A stretch of DNA of 33,211 bases from the NCBI RefSeq assembly GCF_001440405.1, contig NZ_LLXX01000011.1, forward strand, positions 1 to 33,211, written 5' to 3'. This DNA comes from Bradyrhizobium valentinum (GTDB lineage Bacteria > Pseudomonadota > Alphaproteobacteria > Rhizobiales > Xanthobacteraceae). A program made the translations under genes and the position numbers. Shown piece after piece: positions 16,792-23,993 of the stretch. Every line of letters starts with the position of its first letter. Position 1 is the stretch's first letter. The notes under the pieces are model-generated. The model worked only from the letters and a program-made list of their open reading frames with translations, had not been told where the DNA came from and did not search any database.

Positions 16792-17274
16792 TCAGGCGCG
16801 CCGAGCTTTCTTGCGAGACTTCTTTGGGCCGCTGGTCTTCTTGGTGCTTCTCGCCACCTTGCTCGCAGACATTGACTTCTGACCGCTCGATTTCCTTGCG
16901 GCCGACCTCTTCGCCGTCTTTTTTGCGGTCGGTGCCTTTGCAGTTCGAGCCTTGTTAGTTCGAGCCTTGGCAGTTCGAGTCTTGGCAATTCGAGCCTTGG
17001 CGACTCCAGCTCTCCTGGCCTTGGCTGCCGACGCGCTACGCTGCTTCTTTGCTGCACGCTTCCGCCGTTCAGAGGCGGCCGCAACCGGCGGCGCCATCAG
17101 AGGATCGGAAACGAGGCCGTCTGCGGCGAGCGGTATGTAGGCCGCCGCGCGTTCGTCGGCCCTCAAGGCCGACTCGTCCGTCTTCAGCGCCTGGGTCGCG
17201 GCGTCTGTCGCAGTGCTGGCAATGTCCTTCACCGTGTCGGTGAATTTTTCCAGGATCGTTTTGTCCTTGCCCAT
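16792..17274 (-). CDS. Lys/Ala/Arg-repeat protein with histone H1-like tail
   Basis: A 160-residue protein in two parts. Residues 1-60 form an amphipathic segment (MGKDKTILEKFTDTVKDIAS and a following Ala/Asp-rich helix). The rest (about 70-160) is strongly basic, built from AKxRT/AKAR units like the tails of bacterial histone H1-like proteins and AlgP. Four near-identical 15-base units at 16942-17001 encode part of this tail. The ATG at 17274 has GGGAGGC just upstream. The composition suggests non-specific DNA or polyanion binding in the cytoplasm; no enzymatic domain is seen. The N-terminal part resembles small stress or phasin-like helices only weakly. It is separated from the YcaQ-like gene by 74 bases. 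Confidence 0.75.
   Translation of the reverse strand: MGKDKTILEKFTDTVKDIASTATDAATQALKTDESALRADERAAAYIPLAADGLVSDPLMAPPVAAASERRKRAAKKQRSASAAKARRAGVAKARIAKTRTAKARTNKARTAKAPTAKKTAKRSAARKSSGQKSMSASKVARSTKKTSGPKKSRKKARRA
16942..17001. repeat. Four tandem 15-base units within the basic-tail gene
   Basis: Units start at 16942, 16957, 16972 and 16987, each close to AGTTCGAGCCTTGGC on the plus strand with one or two changes. On the minus strand they encode AK(A/T)RT-type pentapeptides. The unit is a multiple of three, so changes in copy number would keep the frame. Confidence 0.8.
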
Positions 17275-17348
17275 GGCCGCCTCCCAGTCGTTGTCCACAG
17301 CATGGAGGCTAACAAACCCGGCGGCGCCGGGTTCCCGGACGGAAACCC

Positions 17349-18521
17349 CTACTCCGCCAACTGAAAACGCTGGAAACGATGCAGCTCTTCCTCGATACGG
17401 CGCTTGTATTCCTTGCGCGCCGTCCTCGCCGTGCCCTTGCCGACCCAGCTCCATTTCTGCATCAGGAGTCTTTTGTTCTGGCGGTCGGTCTTCAGGTCGA
17501 TCGCGGCGACGATGTCTTCGCCGACCAGCACCGGCAGCGCAAAATAGCCGAACAGGCGCTTCTCCTTCGGCACATAGGCCTCGAAGCGGTGGCCGTAATC
17601 GAAGAACAGTTCGGTGCGCTTGCGCTGAATGATCAGGGGATCGAACGGCGAAAGAATGTGCACCGGGCCCTCGCTTACATCCGCCGTCCCATTCGCCTCC
17701 AGCACTTCCGGCCGTGCCCAGTGCTCCTGCTTGCCGGCGCCTTCGAGCGCGACCGGCACCAGTTCCTTGCGCCGCACCCGCGCCTCGATCAGGCGCCGCA
17801 CCGCGGGCTTACTCGGCGCGTCGAGATGGCAAACGGAATCCAGGCTGACGACGCCTTGGGAGCGAAGCGCGCGGTCGAGCAGGTAGGCGGTGATCTCCGC
17901 CGAGTGAGCCGGCCTTGGCGGCTTGTCCCAACCGAAATGCCGCGTCATCAGCTCATAGGTCTTGAGCATGCCGGTGCGTTCGGAGATCGTCACCTCGCCG
18001 GTGTAGAAGGCAAGCTGCAGCGCCCGCTTGGAGGGTTTGCGGCTCTGCCAGAGATGTTCCTTCTCGGTCAGTACGTCGTCCTCGATATCGCGGATGGTCA
18101 GCGCGCCGTCGCGCCGCAACAGTCGCATCACCTTGCGGGTGTCCTCCGGTTTGACCGACGCGAACCATCTGTGGCCCTCGCGCCGATGCTCTCTCATCGC
18201 CGGAACGAAGAAGCGAAAATCCCTCGCCGGCACATAGGACAGCGCATGGGTCCAGTATTCGAACACACTCTTGTCGACGCTCTGCGCCTGGCGCAGGTCG
18301 GCGCGGGCGTAAGCCGGGATGCGGCTATAGAGAATGTGGTGATGGCAGCGCTCGATGACGTGGATGGTGTCGATCTGGACATAGCCGAGATGGTCCACCG
18401 CGGCCGCGACCGCCTGCGGTCCGGCGCCGAACGGTTCGCTGGTGTCGAGCCGTTGAGCGTGCAGCCAGATTCGCCGGGCTTCCAGCTTGGTCAGGGGATG
18501 GGGTTTAGTCGTGCGGGGCAT
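17349..18521 (-). CDS. YcaQ/AlkX-like winged-helix DNA glycosylase
   Basis: A 390-residue protein of the HTH_42 (YcaQ/AlkZ) family, winged-helix DNA glycosylases that remove alkylated bases and unhook interstrand cross-links. The segment LGYVQIDTIHVIERCHHHIL (about 45-64) carries the Gln-x-Asp motif that, as I recall, marks the YcaQ/AlkX branch (AlkZ has Gln-x-Gln). Other family features are the YWTHALSYVP segment, HILSPFDPLIIQRKRTELFF near residue 290 and the following KRLFGYFALPVLVGE. Length is normal. ATG 18521 has no strong ribosome site. It probably acts in repair of bulky or cross-linking alkylation damage. It stands alone between two uncharacterised genes, with no self-resistance cluster nearby. 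Confidence 0.85.
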   Translation of the reverse strand: MPRTTKPHPLTKLEARRIWLHAQRLDTSEPFGAGPQAVAAAVDHLGYVQIDTIHVIERCHHHILYSRIPAYARADLRQAQSVDKSVFEYWTHALSYVPARDFRFFVPAMREHRREGHRWFASVKPEDTRKVMRLLRRDGALTIRDIEDDVLTEKEHLWQSRKPSKRALQLAFYTGEVTISERTGMLKTYELMTRHFGWDKPPRPAHSAEITAYLLDRALRSQGVVSLDSVCHLDAPSKPAVRRLIEARVRRKELVPVALEGAGKQEHWARPEVLEANGTADVSEGPVHILSPFDPLIIQRKRTELFFDYGHRFEAYVPKEKRLFGYFALPVLVGEDIVAAIDLKTDRQNKRLLMQKWSWVGKGTARTARKEYKRRIEEELHRFQRFQLAE

Positions 18522-18599
18522 CGCACGGCAATGTAGCGGGATTCGCGCGTGTGGGGAGTCCCGGGTTCCCTAACCGTCGCCTCGCGGCGCGAAATCACC

Positions 18600-18830
18600 T
18601 CACCGCTTGTGCTGCTCTCCGACACTGCCGGTTGCGATTTCGGCCTCGCAAGAGGCGCGGCCGGGCTGCGGCGCATGGCATTTGTAGACGTGGCCGGTAA
18701 GACGGTCGACCAGCCACGCGCTCTCCTCCGTCGGGCTTTCGAACCCGACGTAGCGGCTGCCGAGCGAGTTGATCAGCGTCGACAGCAAAATTGCAGCGGC
18801 GATCATCGCCGCGCCGATCAGTGTTGGCAT
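18600..18830 (-). CDS. Small single-pass membrane protein, function unknown
   Basis: A 76-residue protein with an N-terminal hydrophobic segment (LIGAAMIAAAILLSTLINSL, about 4-23). A short exported-looking domain follows, containing SAWLVDRLTGHVYKC and a second Cys in GRASCEAE, 12 residues further on. The two cysteines could form a disulphide if the domain is periplasmic. The WLVDRLTG-x-V-Y-K-C pattern is familiar to me from small Bradyrhizobium proteins without known function. I chose ATG 18830 because GGAAG lies six bases upstream and it places the hydrophobic segment at the N-terminus; an upstream ATG at 18950 would add 40 basic residues but has no ribosome site. Confidence 0.65.
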   Translation of the reverse strand: MPTLIGAAMIAAAILLSTLINSLGSRYVGFESPTEESAWLVDRLTGHVYKCHAPQPGRASCEAEIATGSVGEQHKR

Positions 18831-19369
18831 TGAACTTCCGGAACCGGCAGGCTCCGATGCGCTGGTGCGATAACCCAGATAATCACGCTGCCGCTTGACT
18901 GACTGTAACACCCGCCCCGCCCGTTTGGTTGCCCCGAACGATTTCTTCATCGGATTTTTTTGTGAGCAGTTTTGCTAGACACGCATCTGGCCGTTTTGTT
19001 GTCCACAGATCGGCGCTTGCGCGACGGACTCGCTTTTTTTGTGAGTGAGGATGTCAGCAGCGGAAGCGGTGCACCGGTCCGTTATCCAGCGAGGTGTTGG
19101 ATGCCACACCGCCCGCAACATCCTATCACTGCAGTACCTTGTGCCGCAGAGCATCGAGATGGCGCGCTTCAGATAGCCGCGCAGCGCGAGCGGCTCCGTC
19201 GAACTGCCGGAGACTTGATGTCGGGGCCGCTCAGGCCTGTCTCCGTGGAAAGCCGGCCTTTACCAATGTGATTTGAATCACATTGCCCGCTTTGAACCCG
19301 TCTTATGGTCGCAGCATCAAAACGTCATGCGCGCCAGTTTGGCAGGCGTTAACAGTAAGGATCAAGGCA
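18831..19369. other. Long non-coding stretch upstream of the OmpA-family gene
   Basis: I see no gene in these 539 bases. They contain a direct repeat of TTTTTTTGTGAG (18955-18966 and 19034-19045) and a CRP-like palindrome (19264-19285). The left end is the divergent leader of the small membrane protein gene and the right end is the leader of the OmpA-family gene. A small RNA or long 5' leader is possible but not shown. Confidence 0.5.
19264..19285. promoter_or_regulatory. CRP/FNR-family binding-site candidate
   Basis: CAATGTGATT and AATCACATTG are perfect 10-base inverted repeats around TG. The core TGTGA-N6-TCACA equals the CRP consensus half-sites exactly. It lies 85 bases before the OmpA-family start codon, a usual place for an activator or repressor site. 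The cognate regulator is not in the window. Confidence 0.55.
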
Positions 19370-20008
19370 ATGACCCGCTTTCATGCACTTTCGATCATGA
19401 CTATCGGCGCCGCGCTGTCGATCACAGCGGGCCTGGCTGTGGCCGGCGAGGCCGTCTCGGCCGACAAAATCCTGGACGCCCTGAAGCCGAAGCCGGGCGC
19501 GACCCGCGGCCTCTCGTCCGGCCCGCAGCAGCCGGTGGATGCTGCCGCAAAGGCCAAGGAGATCGGCTTCGTCGACTCGCTCCGCAACCGCAAGACCCGG
19601 TCGCTATCGCTCGGCGAGCGCCAGGAAATTGCGGAACTTGCCGCGACCAAGCCGAAGATCGATCTCGAAATCCAGTTCGACTACAATTCAGCGGACATCA
19701 GCAAGAATTCGGTTTCCGCTGTGCAGGAGCTCGGTAAGGCGCTCTCGGATTCGAGCCTGAAGGGTTCGACCTTCGTGGTCGCCGGTCATACCGACGCGAT
19801 CGGCAGCGAGCCGTATAACCAGGAACTTTCCGAACGCCGCGCCGATACGATCAAGAGGTACCTGACCGAGAAGTACGGCATCGCAGGCTCGAACCTCGTC
19901 ACCGTCGGTTACGGCGAGACCAAGCCGAAGGATCCGAATGTGCCGACGGACCCGATCAACCGCCGCGTTCAGGTCGTCAACATGGACACCAAGACCGCCT
20001 CGAAGTGA
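19370..20008 (+). CDS. OmpA-family outer-membrane/peptidoglycan-binding protein
   Basis: A 212-residue exported protein. The signal peptide covers about residues 1-25 (hydrophobic SIMTIGAALSITAGLAVAG). A linker of about 70 residues leads to an OmpA C-terminal domain (about 98-210). Its marker segment is VVAGHTDAIGSEPYNQELS followed by ERRADTIKRYL, containing the Asp and Arg that bind diaminopimelate in peptidoglycan, and it ends in INRRVQVVNM. There is no beta-barrel or lipobox, so it is probably a soluble periplasmic or loosely attached protein stabilising the wall. I chose ATG 19370 because the signal peptide begins there and AAGG lies just upstream; the open frame to 19283 would mask the signal. 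A strong hairpin follows the stop, and a CRP-like palindrome lies upstream. Confidence 0.9.
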   Translation: MTRFHALSIMTIGAALSITAGLAVAGEAVSADKILDALKPKPGATRGLSSGPQQPVDAAAKAKEIGFVDSLRNRKTRSLSLGERQEIAELAATKPKIDLEIQFDYNSADISKNSVSAVQELGKALSDSSLKGSTFVVAGHTDAIGSEPYNQELSERRADTIKRYLTEKYGIAGSNLVTVGYGETKPKDPNVPTDPINRRVQVVNMDTKTASK

Positions 20009-20023
20009 GGCGCCTTGAAAATC

Positions 20024-20052
20024 GAACCGCCTGTCCTTTCGGCAGGCGGTTC
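20024..20052. terminator. Rho-independent terminator after the OmpA-family gene
   Basis: GAACCGCCTG (20024-20033) and CAGGCGGTTC (20043-20052) form a perfect 10-bp stem with a 9-base loop, followed by the pyrimidine-rich TCTCTATC. It lies 16 bases after the stop codon and between convergent genes, so it may also serve the mannosyltransferase gene. Confidence 0.75.
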
Positions 20053-20162
20053 TCTCTATCGTCGATACGCGGCAGAGGCGATTGAACCCGTCGCAATCTA
20101 CGCCTTGTGGACAATCTCCCTGATCTTTGCCGCCAGCAGGGACAATCGGCGCTATGGTCGCC

Positions 20163-21467
20163 TCAAATCCAGTTCTGGAAGATCATCAGGCGGCTGAACG
20201 TCGCCATCGAAGTGCCTATGGACGCGGCCGATATCGGCAACATTGCGGCGAAGCCGGCAAAACCGACCGCAACATAGGCCCATAGCAGCCAACCGGGCAT
20301 GCTGCCGCGTTTCAAGGCATACACCAGCGCAAAGCTCGCCGTGGTCGCCGCTGGCAGATAGTAATAAATGAAGCCGAGCGTTCGCGGCAGCAACGCCCAT
20401 GCGAGGTATGAGCCGAAATAGAACGCCAGAACCAGGAAGGCATCGACCCGCCGCGTCACGATCCAATCGCGCAGGCAGATCGCGACCGCAATCAGCGCCG
20501 GCCACAGGATCAGCGGGTTGCCGAGAAACACCACGGCGGCGATCCGCTCGTCGTCGATCTTGTCGAAGAGGTACCAGACCGGGCGCACCAGGAACGGCCA
20601 GGACGGCCATGAGCTCATATAGGTGTGCCCCGCGATCGCGGTCGTGGTGTTATCGCTGAAGATCCGCCGTTGCGCCTCCAGAATCTCCCGGACCGAAAAT
20701 CCGTAGAGTGGAATGAACGTCGCAAGATAGACGACCGCAGGAATCAGCACGAAGCAGGCGGCGAATTGCCACCATCCGAAGCCGGGCCAGAGATCGGGCC
20801 GGTACCAATCGTCAGCTCGCGCATCGGCGAATTGGGTGCGCCAGCTTTGCATCAGTCGGATCAGGGCGACGATTGCGATGCAAACCGCGAGCACGAACAT
20901 CCCGCTCCATTTGCAGCCGATCGACAGGCCGAAGCCGACACCGGCGAGCGCGAACCACAGATGCGGCCGCTGCCTTCGAAAGCCATGCATGAACGCTGCG
21001 ATGGCGAACAGACCGAAGGCGAGCACGAAAATATCCAGCATCGCGATCCGCGATTGCACGAACAGCATCTGGTTGAAAAAGGCGAGCAGGCTCGCCGCGA
21101 TGGCCGGACTCTGCGCTGCGAACAATGCCAGGCCGCACAGATACACCGCGACGATGGCGAGCGATCCGAACAATACGCCCGGATAGCGCCAGCCCAGCGG
21201 CCCGTCGCCGAACGAGTGAATCGACAGCGCGATGATCTGCTTGGCGAGCGGCGGATGCATCGGGTTGAGCATCGGCTCTGGCATCACCGGCTCGAGCATC
21301 TGCCGCGCCGCCGGAACGTAGTGTACCTCGTCGAAATAGAATTTCTCCGGCGTGGTGACGCCAATCAGCATGGCGAAATGCGCAAGAACGAAAAGGACTG
21401 CCGCGACGATGCCCGTGCGCATCATCGAATCGGGCAGAACAGAAACTGATTGGGCTGCTGGCTTCAC
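20163..21467 (-). CDS. PMT-type membrane glycosyltransferase (dolichyl-phosphate-mannose mannosyltransferase family)
   Basis: A multi-helix membrane enzyme of about 434 residues in the GT39/PMT family, which transfers mannose from a polyprenyl-phosphate carrier to protein or glycan on the outer face of the membrane. The first extracytoplasmic loop has the catalytic Asp-Glu in KFYFDEVHYVPAARQML. MHPPLAKQII and SIGCKWSGMFVLAV are also PMT signatures, and about ten hydrophobic segments follow. It resembles the bacterial protein O-mannosyltransferases more than ArnT. The start is uncertain: GTG 21467 is taken; TTG 21473 and ATG 21425 are alternatives with no clear ribosome site. No acceptor or carrier-synthesis gene is adjacent. 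Confidence 0.8.
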   Translation of the reverse strand: MKPAAQSVSVLPDSMMRTGIVAAVLFVLAHFAMLIGVTTPEKFYFDEVHYVPAARQMLEPVMPEPMLNPMHPPLAKQIIALSIHSFGDGPLGWRYPGVLFGSLAIVAVYLCGLALFAAQSPAIAASLLAFFNQMLFVQSRIAMLDIFVLAFGLFAIAAFMHGFRRQRPHLWFALAGVGFGLSIGCKWSGMFVLAVCIAIVALIRLMQSWRTQFADARADDWYRPDLWPGFGWWQFAACFVLIPAVVYLATFIPLYGFSVREILEAQRRIFSDNTTTAIAGHTYMSSWPSWPFLVRPVWYLFDKIDDERIAAVVFLGNPLILWPALIAVAICLRDWIVTRRVDAFLVLAFYFGSYLAWALLPRTLGFIYYYLPAATTASFALVYALKRGSMPGWLLWAYVAVGFAGFAAMLPISAASIGTSMATFSRLMIFQNWI

Positions 21468-21649
21468 GGACAATCTGGCACGGAATCAGGGACGAGATGA
21501 CATTGCGGCAAGAATTGAGTGTGATGGCTCCAGATTTTTATGTCCATCGCACTGAACGCATTTGGATTTCGCAATCACCAACCGATGGGCGAGTAGGCCA
21601 CGCGAGTGATAATTCTGCCACATCGCACGCGCGCGCGATCCGGTGCGGC

Positions 21650-21903
21650 TCAAGCGTCGAAGCCAATATCAACGGCGGATGGGTGCAATCCTTCGGGACG
21701 CGATCCGGCATCGTCGCCACCGTGACCGGCGACGGCACCATCGTGTCGACAATCGGCAATCAGGGCTGGTCGAGTATGGCGGCCGGCTCGGCTTGCGCAT
21801 CACCAAGGGCTGGATCGCCGACCTCTTCGTCAACGGCACCGCCGGTCCGCAGTCGGTCGGCAATACGATTCACGGCGGCGTGGGATTGCGGATCAGTTAT
21901 TAG
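21650..21903 (+). pseudogene. Remnant of an autotransporter beta-barrel C-terminus
   Basis: Two adjacent frames together read like the last strands of an autotransporter outer-membrane barrel. Frame 2 gives VEANINGGWVQSFGTRSGIV and, further on, TIGNQGW up to 21769. Frame 1 continues with VEYGGRLGLRITKGWIADLF and, further on, GNTIHGGVGLRISY, ending in an aromatic residue before TAG. The switch falls at TGGTC near 21767-21770, where one extra G would restore a single frame. The passenger and most of the barrel are absent and no start is visible. It is probably a decayed fragment of a larger surface protein. Confidence 0.7.
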
Positions 21904-21926
21904 GTAGAGCCCGGTGACGGTCGAAC

Positions 21927-22027
21927 CCTCATGGTGAGGAGGCGCGTGAGCGCCGTCTCGAACCATGAGGCCCCGCTGGTGCCATTCATCCTTCGAGACG
22001 GCGCTTACGCGCCTCCTCAGGATGAGG
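21927..22027. repeat. Palindromic intergenic repeat (CCTCATGGTGAGGAGG...CCTCAGGATGAGG)
   Basis: The left half (21927-21970) contains GAGGAGGCGCGTGAGCGCCG and the right half (21988-22027) contains CGGCGCTTACGCGCCTCCTC; the two halves fold on each other. The flanks CCTCATGGT and ATGAGG are familiar from a very common Bradyrhizobium/Rhodopseudomonas repeat. It follows directly on the autotransporter remnant. Confidence 0.7.
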
Positions 22028-22077
22028 TCTGACAGTCGCGCAGGGCAGACGAAGCCTCCATTGGCAGACTGACTCGT

Positions 22078-22112
22078 GAAGGGTGGGCACGCTGCCGCTT
22101 TGCCCACCCTTC
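22078..22112. terminator. 12-bp stem hairpin after the VOC gene
   Basis: GAAGGGTGGGCA (22078-22089) and TGCCCACCCTTC (22101-22112) pair perfectly around an 11-base loop, 15 bases beyond the stop of the minus-strand gene ending at 22127. It could be a terminator or another small palindromic repeat; there is no strong T-run. Confidence 0.5.
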
Positions 22113-22126
22113 AATTCCCGCGTTCC

Positions 22127-22615
22127 TTACGCCGCGCTTTTTCCCTCGTACGCGCGCTTCAGCCCTTCGACATCAAGCTTGACCATGCTGAGCATCGCCT
22201 GCATGGCCCGCTGCGCGCCGGCGGTGTCGGAACCACCGATGTACTTCATCAGCGCGGTCGGCACGATCTGCCACGACACGCCGTATCGATCCTTCAGCCA
22301 GCCGCATTGTTCGGCCTTGCCGCCGTTCGCCAGCAGCGCATCCCAGAGCCGGTCGACCTCGGCCTGGTCGGCGCAGTCGATCTTGAACGAGACCGCGTGC
22401 GTATATTCCATCTTCATGCCGCCATTCAGCGCCATGAAACTCTGGCCGGCCAGCGTGAAGTCGACCACCAGCACAGTGCCGGCCTTGCCGCCGGGGCTAT
22501 CGATGGTATTGCGCTGGATCTTCTCGATCCGGGAATCCGGCAACAGCGAGACGTAGAACTTCGCGGCCTCCTCGGCTTCGCTGCTAAACCACAGGCAGGG
22601 AGAAATCTTGGACAT
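22127..22615 (-). CDS. VOC-family protein, PhnB/3-demethylubiquinone methyltransferase-like fold
   Basis: A 162-residue member of the vicinal-oxygen-chelate superfamily in the 3-dmu-9_3-mt (PhnB) subgroup. The typical opening ISPCLWFSSEAEEAAKFYVS is followed by SFKIDCADQAEVDRLWDAL and CGWLKDRYGVSWQIVP, the usual second-half signature. The C-terminal MLSMVKLDVEGLKRAYEG tail is also common in this group. Members are annotated as methyltransferase-like but mostly uncharacterised. ATG 22615 has GGAG about ten bases upstream. A second VOC gene lies 46 bases upstream on the same strand, so the two are probably co-transcribed. The substrate is unknown. Confidence 0.85.
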   Translation of the reverse strand: MSKISPCLWFSSEAEEAAKFYVSLLPDSRIEKIQRNTIDSPGGKAGTVLVVDFTLAGQSFMALNGGMKMEYTHAVSFKIDCADQAEVDRLWDALLANGGKAEQCGWLKDRYGVSWQIVPTALMKYIGGSDTAGAQRAMQAMLSMVKLDVEGLKRAYEGKSAA

Positions 22616-22661
22616 CGGGAGAACTCCGGGTTGCTGACAGATTCGATTTATCAGGCGTCGG

Positions 22662-23081
22662 TTACGCTGACTGTGCAGCGGTTGCTGCCGCTACATCCAT
22701 CCACATCACTTCCCAATGGTGGCCGTCCGGATCTTCGAAGCTGCGGCCATACATGAAGCCGTAATCCTGCTTCGGGCCTGGATCGGCGCCGCCGCCCGCG
22801 CCTTGCGCCTTGGTGACCATGTCGTCCACCGCGTTGCGGCTGTCGGCGGAAAGGCAGAGCAGGACCTGGCTCGTGGCCTTTGCATCGGCGATCTTCCTCG
22901 AGGTGAACTGGCGATACTTGTCGTGGGTCAGCAGCATCACGTAGATGGTGTCGGAAAACACCATGCAGGATGCCGTGTCATCGGAGAATTGCGGGTTCTT
23001 TTCGCCGCCGACGGCCTGATAGAAGGCGGTCGAACGGGCGAGATCGCTGACAGGCAGATTGACGAAGATCATTTTGGCCAT
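22662..23081 (-). CDS. VOC-family (glyoxalase/bleomycin-resistance-like) protein
   Basis: A 139-residue VOC protein starting MAKMIFVNLPVSDLARSTAF, the typical first beta-alpha unit. The second half ends in the metal-site signature YGRSFEDPDGHHWEVMWMD. This subgroup is widespread in proteobacteria and often called lactoylglutathione lyase-like, but substrates are unknown. ATG 23081 has AAGGAG seven bases upstream, which decides against the longer frame to 23141. It is the first of two VOC genes in tandem. Confidence 0.85.
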   Translation of the reverse strand: MAKMIFVNLPVSDLARSTAFYQAVGGEKNPQFSDDTASCMVFSDTIYVMLLTHDKYRQFTSRKIADAKATSQVLLCLSADSRNAVDDMVTKAQGAGGGADPGPKQDYGFMYGRSFEDPDGHHWEVMWMDVAAATAAQSA

Positions 23082-23211
23082 AACGGGCTCCTTTTTTGCT
23101 GCTTCGTGCCAAGGACGAGCGGACGGCGGCTGATCCGACATCCAGATTCAAATTATTTTATGGGCGCGTAGAAGGCTCGCGATCGCAGGGATCCGGAGGA
23201 ACCCGGCGATG

Positions 23212-23949
23212 CTACCGGCCCTTGAAGTCAGGCTTGCGCTTTTCGGCGAACGCCTTAACGCCTTCCCTGAGGTCTTCGCTGTCCCGCACCACATCGAGCA
23301 GCCGGCGCACTTCGGCGACCGTTTCCAGGGGGCCCTTCGGCATGGCGTCGCGGGCGAGCTTCTTCAGCGCCCGGACCACAAGGGGCGCATTGGCGGCAAT
23401 TTTCGCCGCCATCTCCTGGGCGAGTGCGACATGCTGCCCCTTCGGCGCGACCTTGTTCACGAAGCCGATCTGGTAGGCGCGCTCCGCCGACATTTCCTCA
23501 CCGACCAGCAAAAACTCCATGGCGATCTTGTGCGGCATTCGCGCCATCACCGAGGAAACGCCGCCGGCGGTGGTGCCGATCTTGCCCTCGGGATAGATGA
23601 AGCGCGTCGTCTCCGACGCCACGCACATGTCCGCCATCTGCACCAGCACGAAGGCGCCGCCGACCACCCATCCTGACGTCGCGGCAATCACCGGCTTGTC
23701 GAGTTCGACGCCCAATCCCGGCACGGCGTGCCACATGTTGACGGGAAGATCCCTGACGTCGGCACCGACTGAAAAATATTTCTCTTCGGACGACGCAAGC
23801 ACCGCAACGCGGTCGTCGCTTTCGTGAAAGCGGAGCCAGGCTGCGCGCAGTTCATCGCACAAGGCATTGTTGAGCGCATTGTGCGCCGACGTGCGATCCA
23901 TCGTAATCGTGGCGACGTGGCCTGCGCTCTCGTAGCGAACAAGCTTCAT
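23212..23949 (-). CDS. Enoyl-CoA hydratase/isomerase-family protein with one catalytic Glu missing
   Basis: A 245-residue crotonase-fold protein. The oxyanion-hole segment YFSVGADVRDL (58-68) and the SGWVVGGAFVLVQMAD segment are present. By alignment with crotonase GGGCEL...FGQPE, the first catalytic Glu is Val101, while the second is kept as Glu121 in IYPEGKIGTTAGG, with the normal spacing of 20 residues. It is therefore unlikely to be a standard hydratase. An isomerase, hydrolase or decarboxylase-like activity on a CoA ester is possible. ATG 23949 has GGGGAA upstream and gives the normal family length. The cupin gene ends 44 bases upstream on the same strand, suggesting a shared transcript and pathway, perhaps aromatic or acyl-CoA catabolism. 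Confidence 0.82.
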   Translation of the reverse strand: MKLVRYESAGHVATITMDRTSAHNALNNALCDELRAAWLRFHESDDRVAVLASSEEKYFSVGADVRDLPVNMWHAVPGLGVELDKPVIAATSGWVVGGAFVLVQMADMCVASETTRFIYPEGKIGTTAGGVSSVMARMPHKIAMEFLLVGEEMSAERAYQIGFVNKVAPKGQHVALAQEMAAKIAANAPLVVRALKKLARDAMPKGPLETVAEVRRLLDVVRDSEDLREGVKAFAEKRKPDFKGR

Positions 23950-23993
23950 GGCATTCCCCGCGACATCCGCACGACGGCGGTGTTCGTTGTTCC

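Noticed and set aside
16942..17001. Tandem repeats considered as a CRISPR array
   Set aside because: Units are 15 bases with no spacers and lie in frame within a coding sequence; no cas genes are present.
17379..18536. Plus-strand open frame (385 codons) opposite the YcaQ-like gene
   Set aside because: Antisense of a well-supported gene with no recognisable product.
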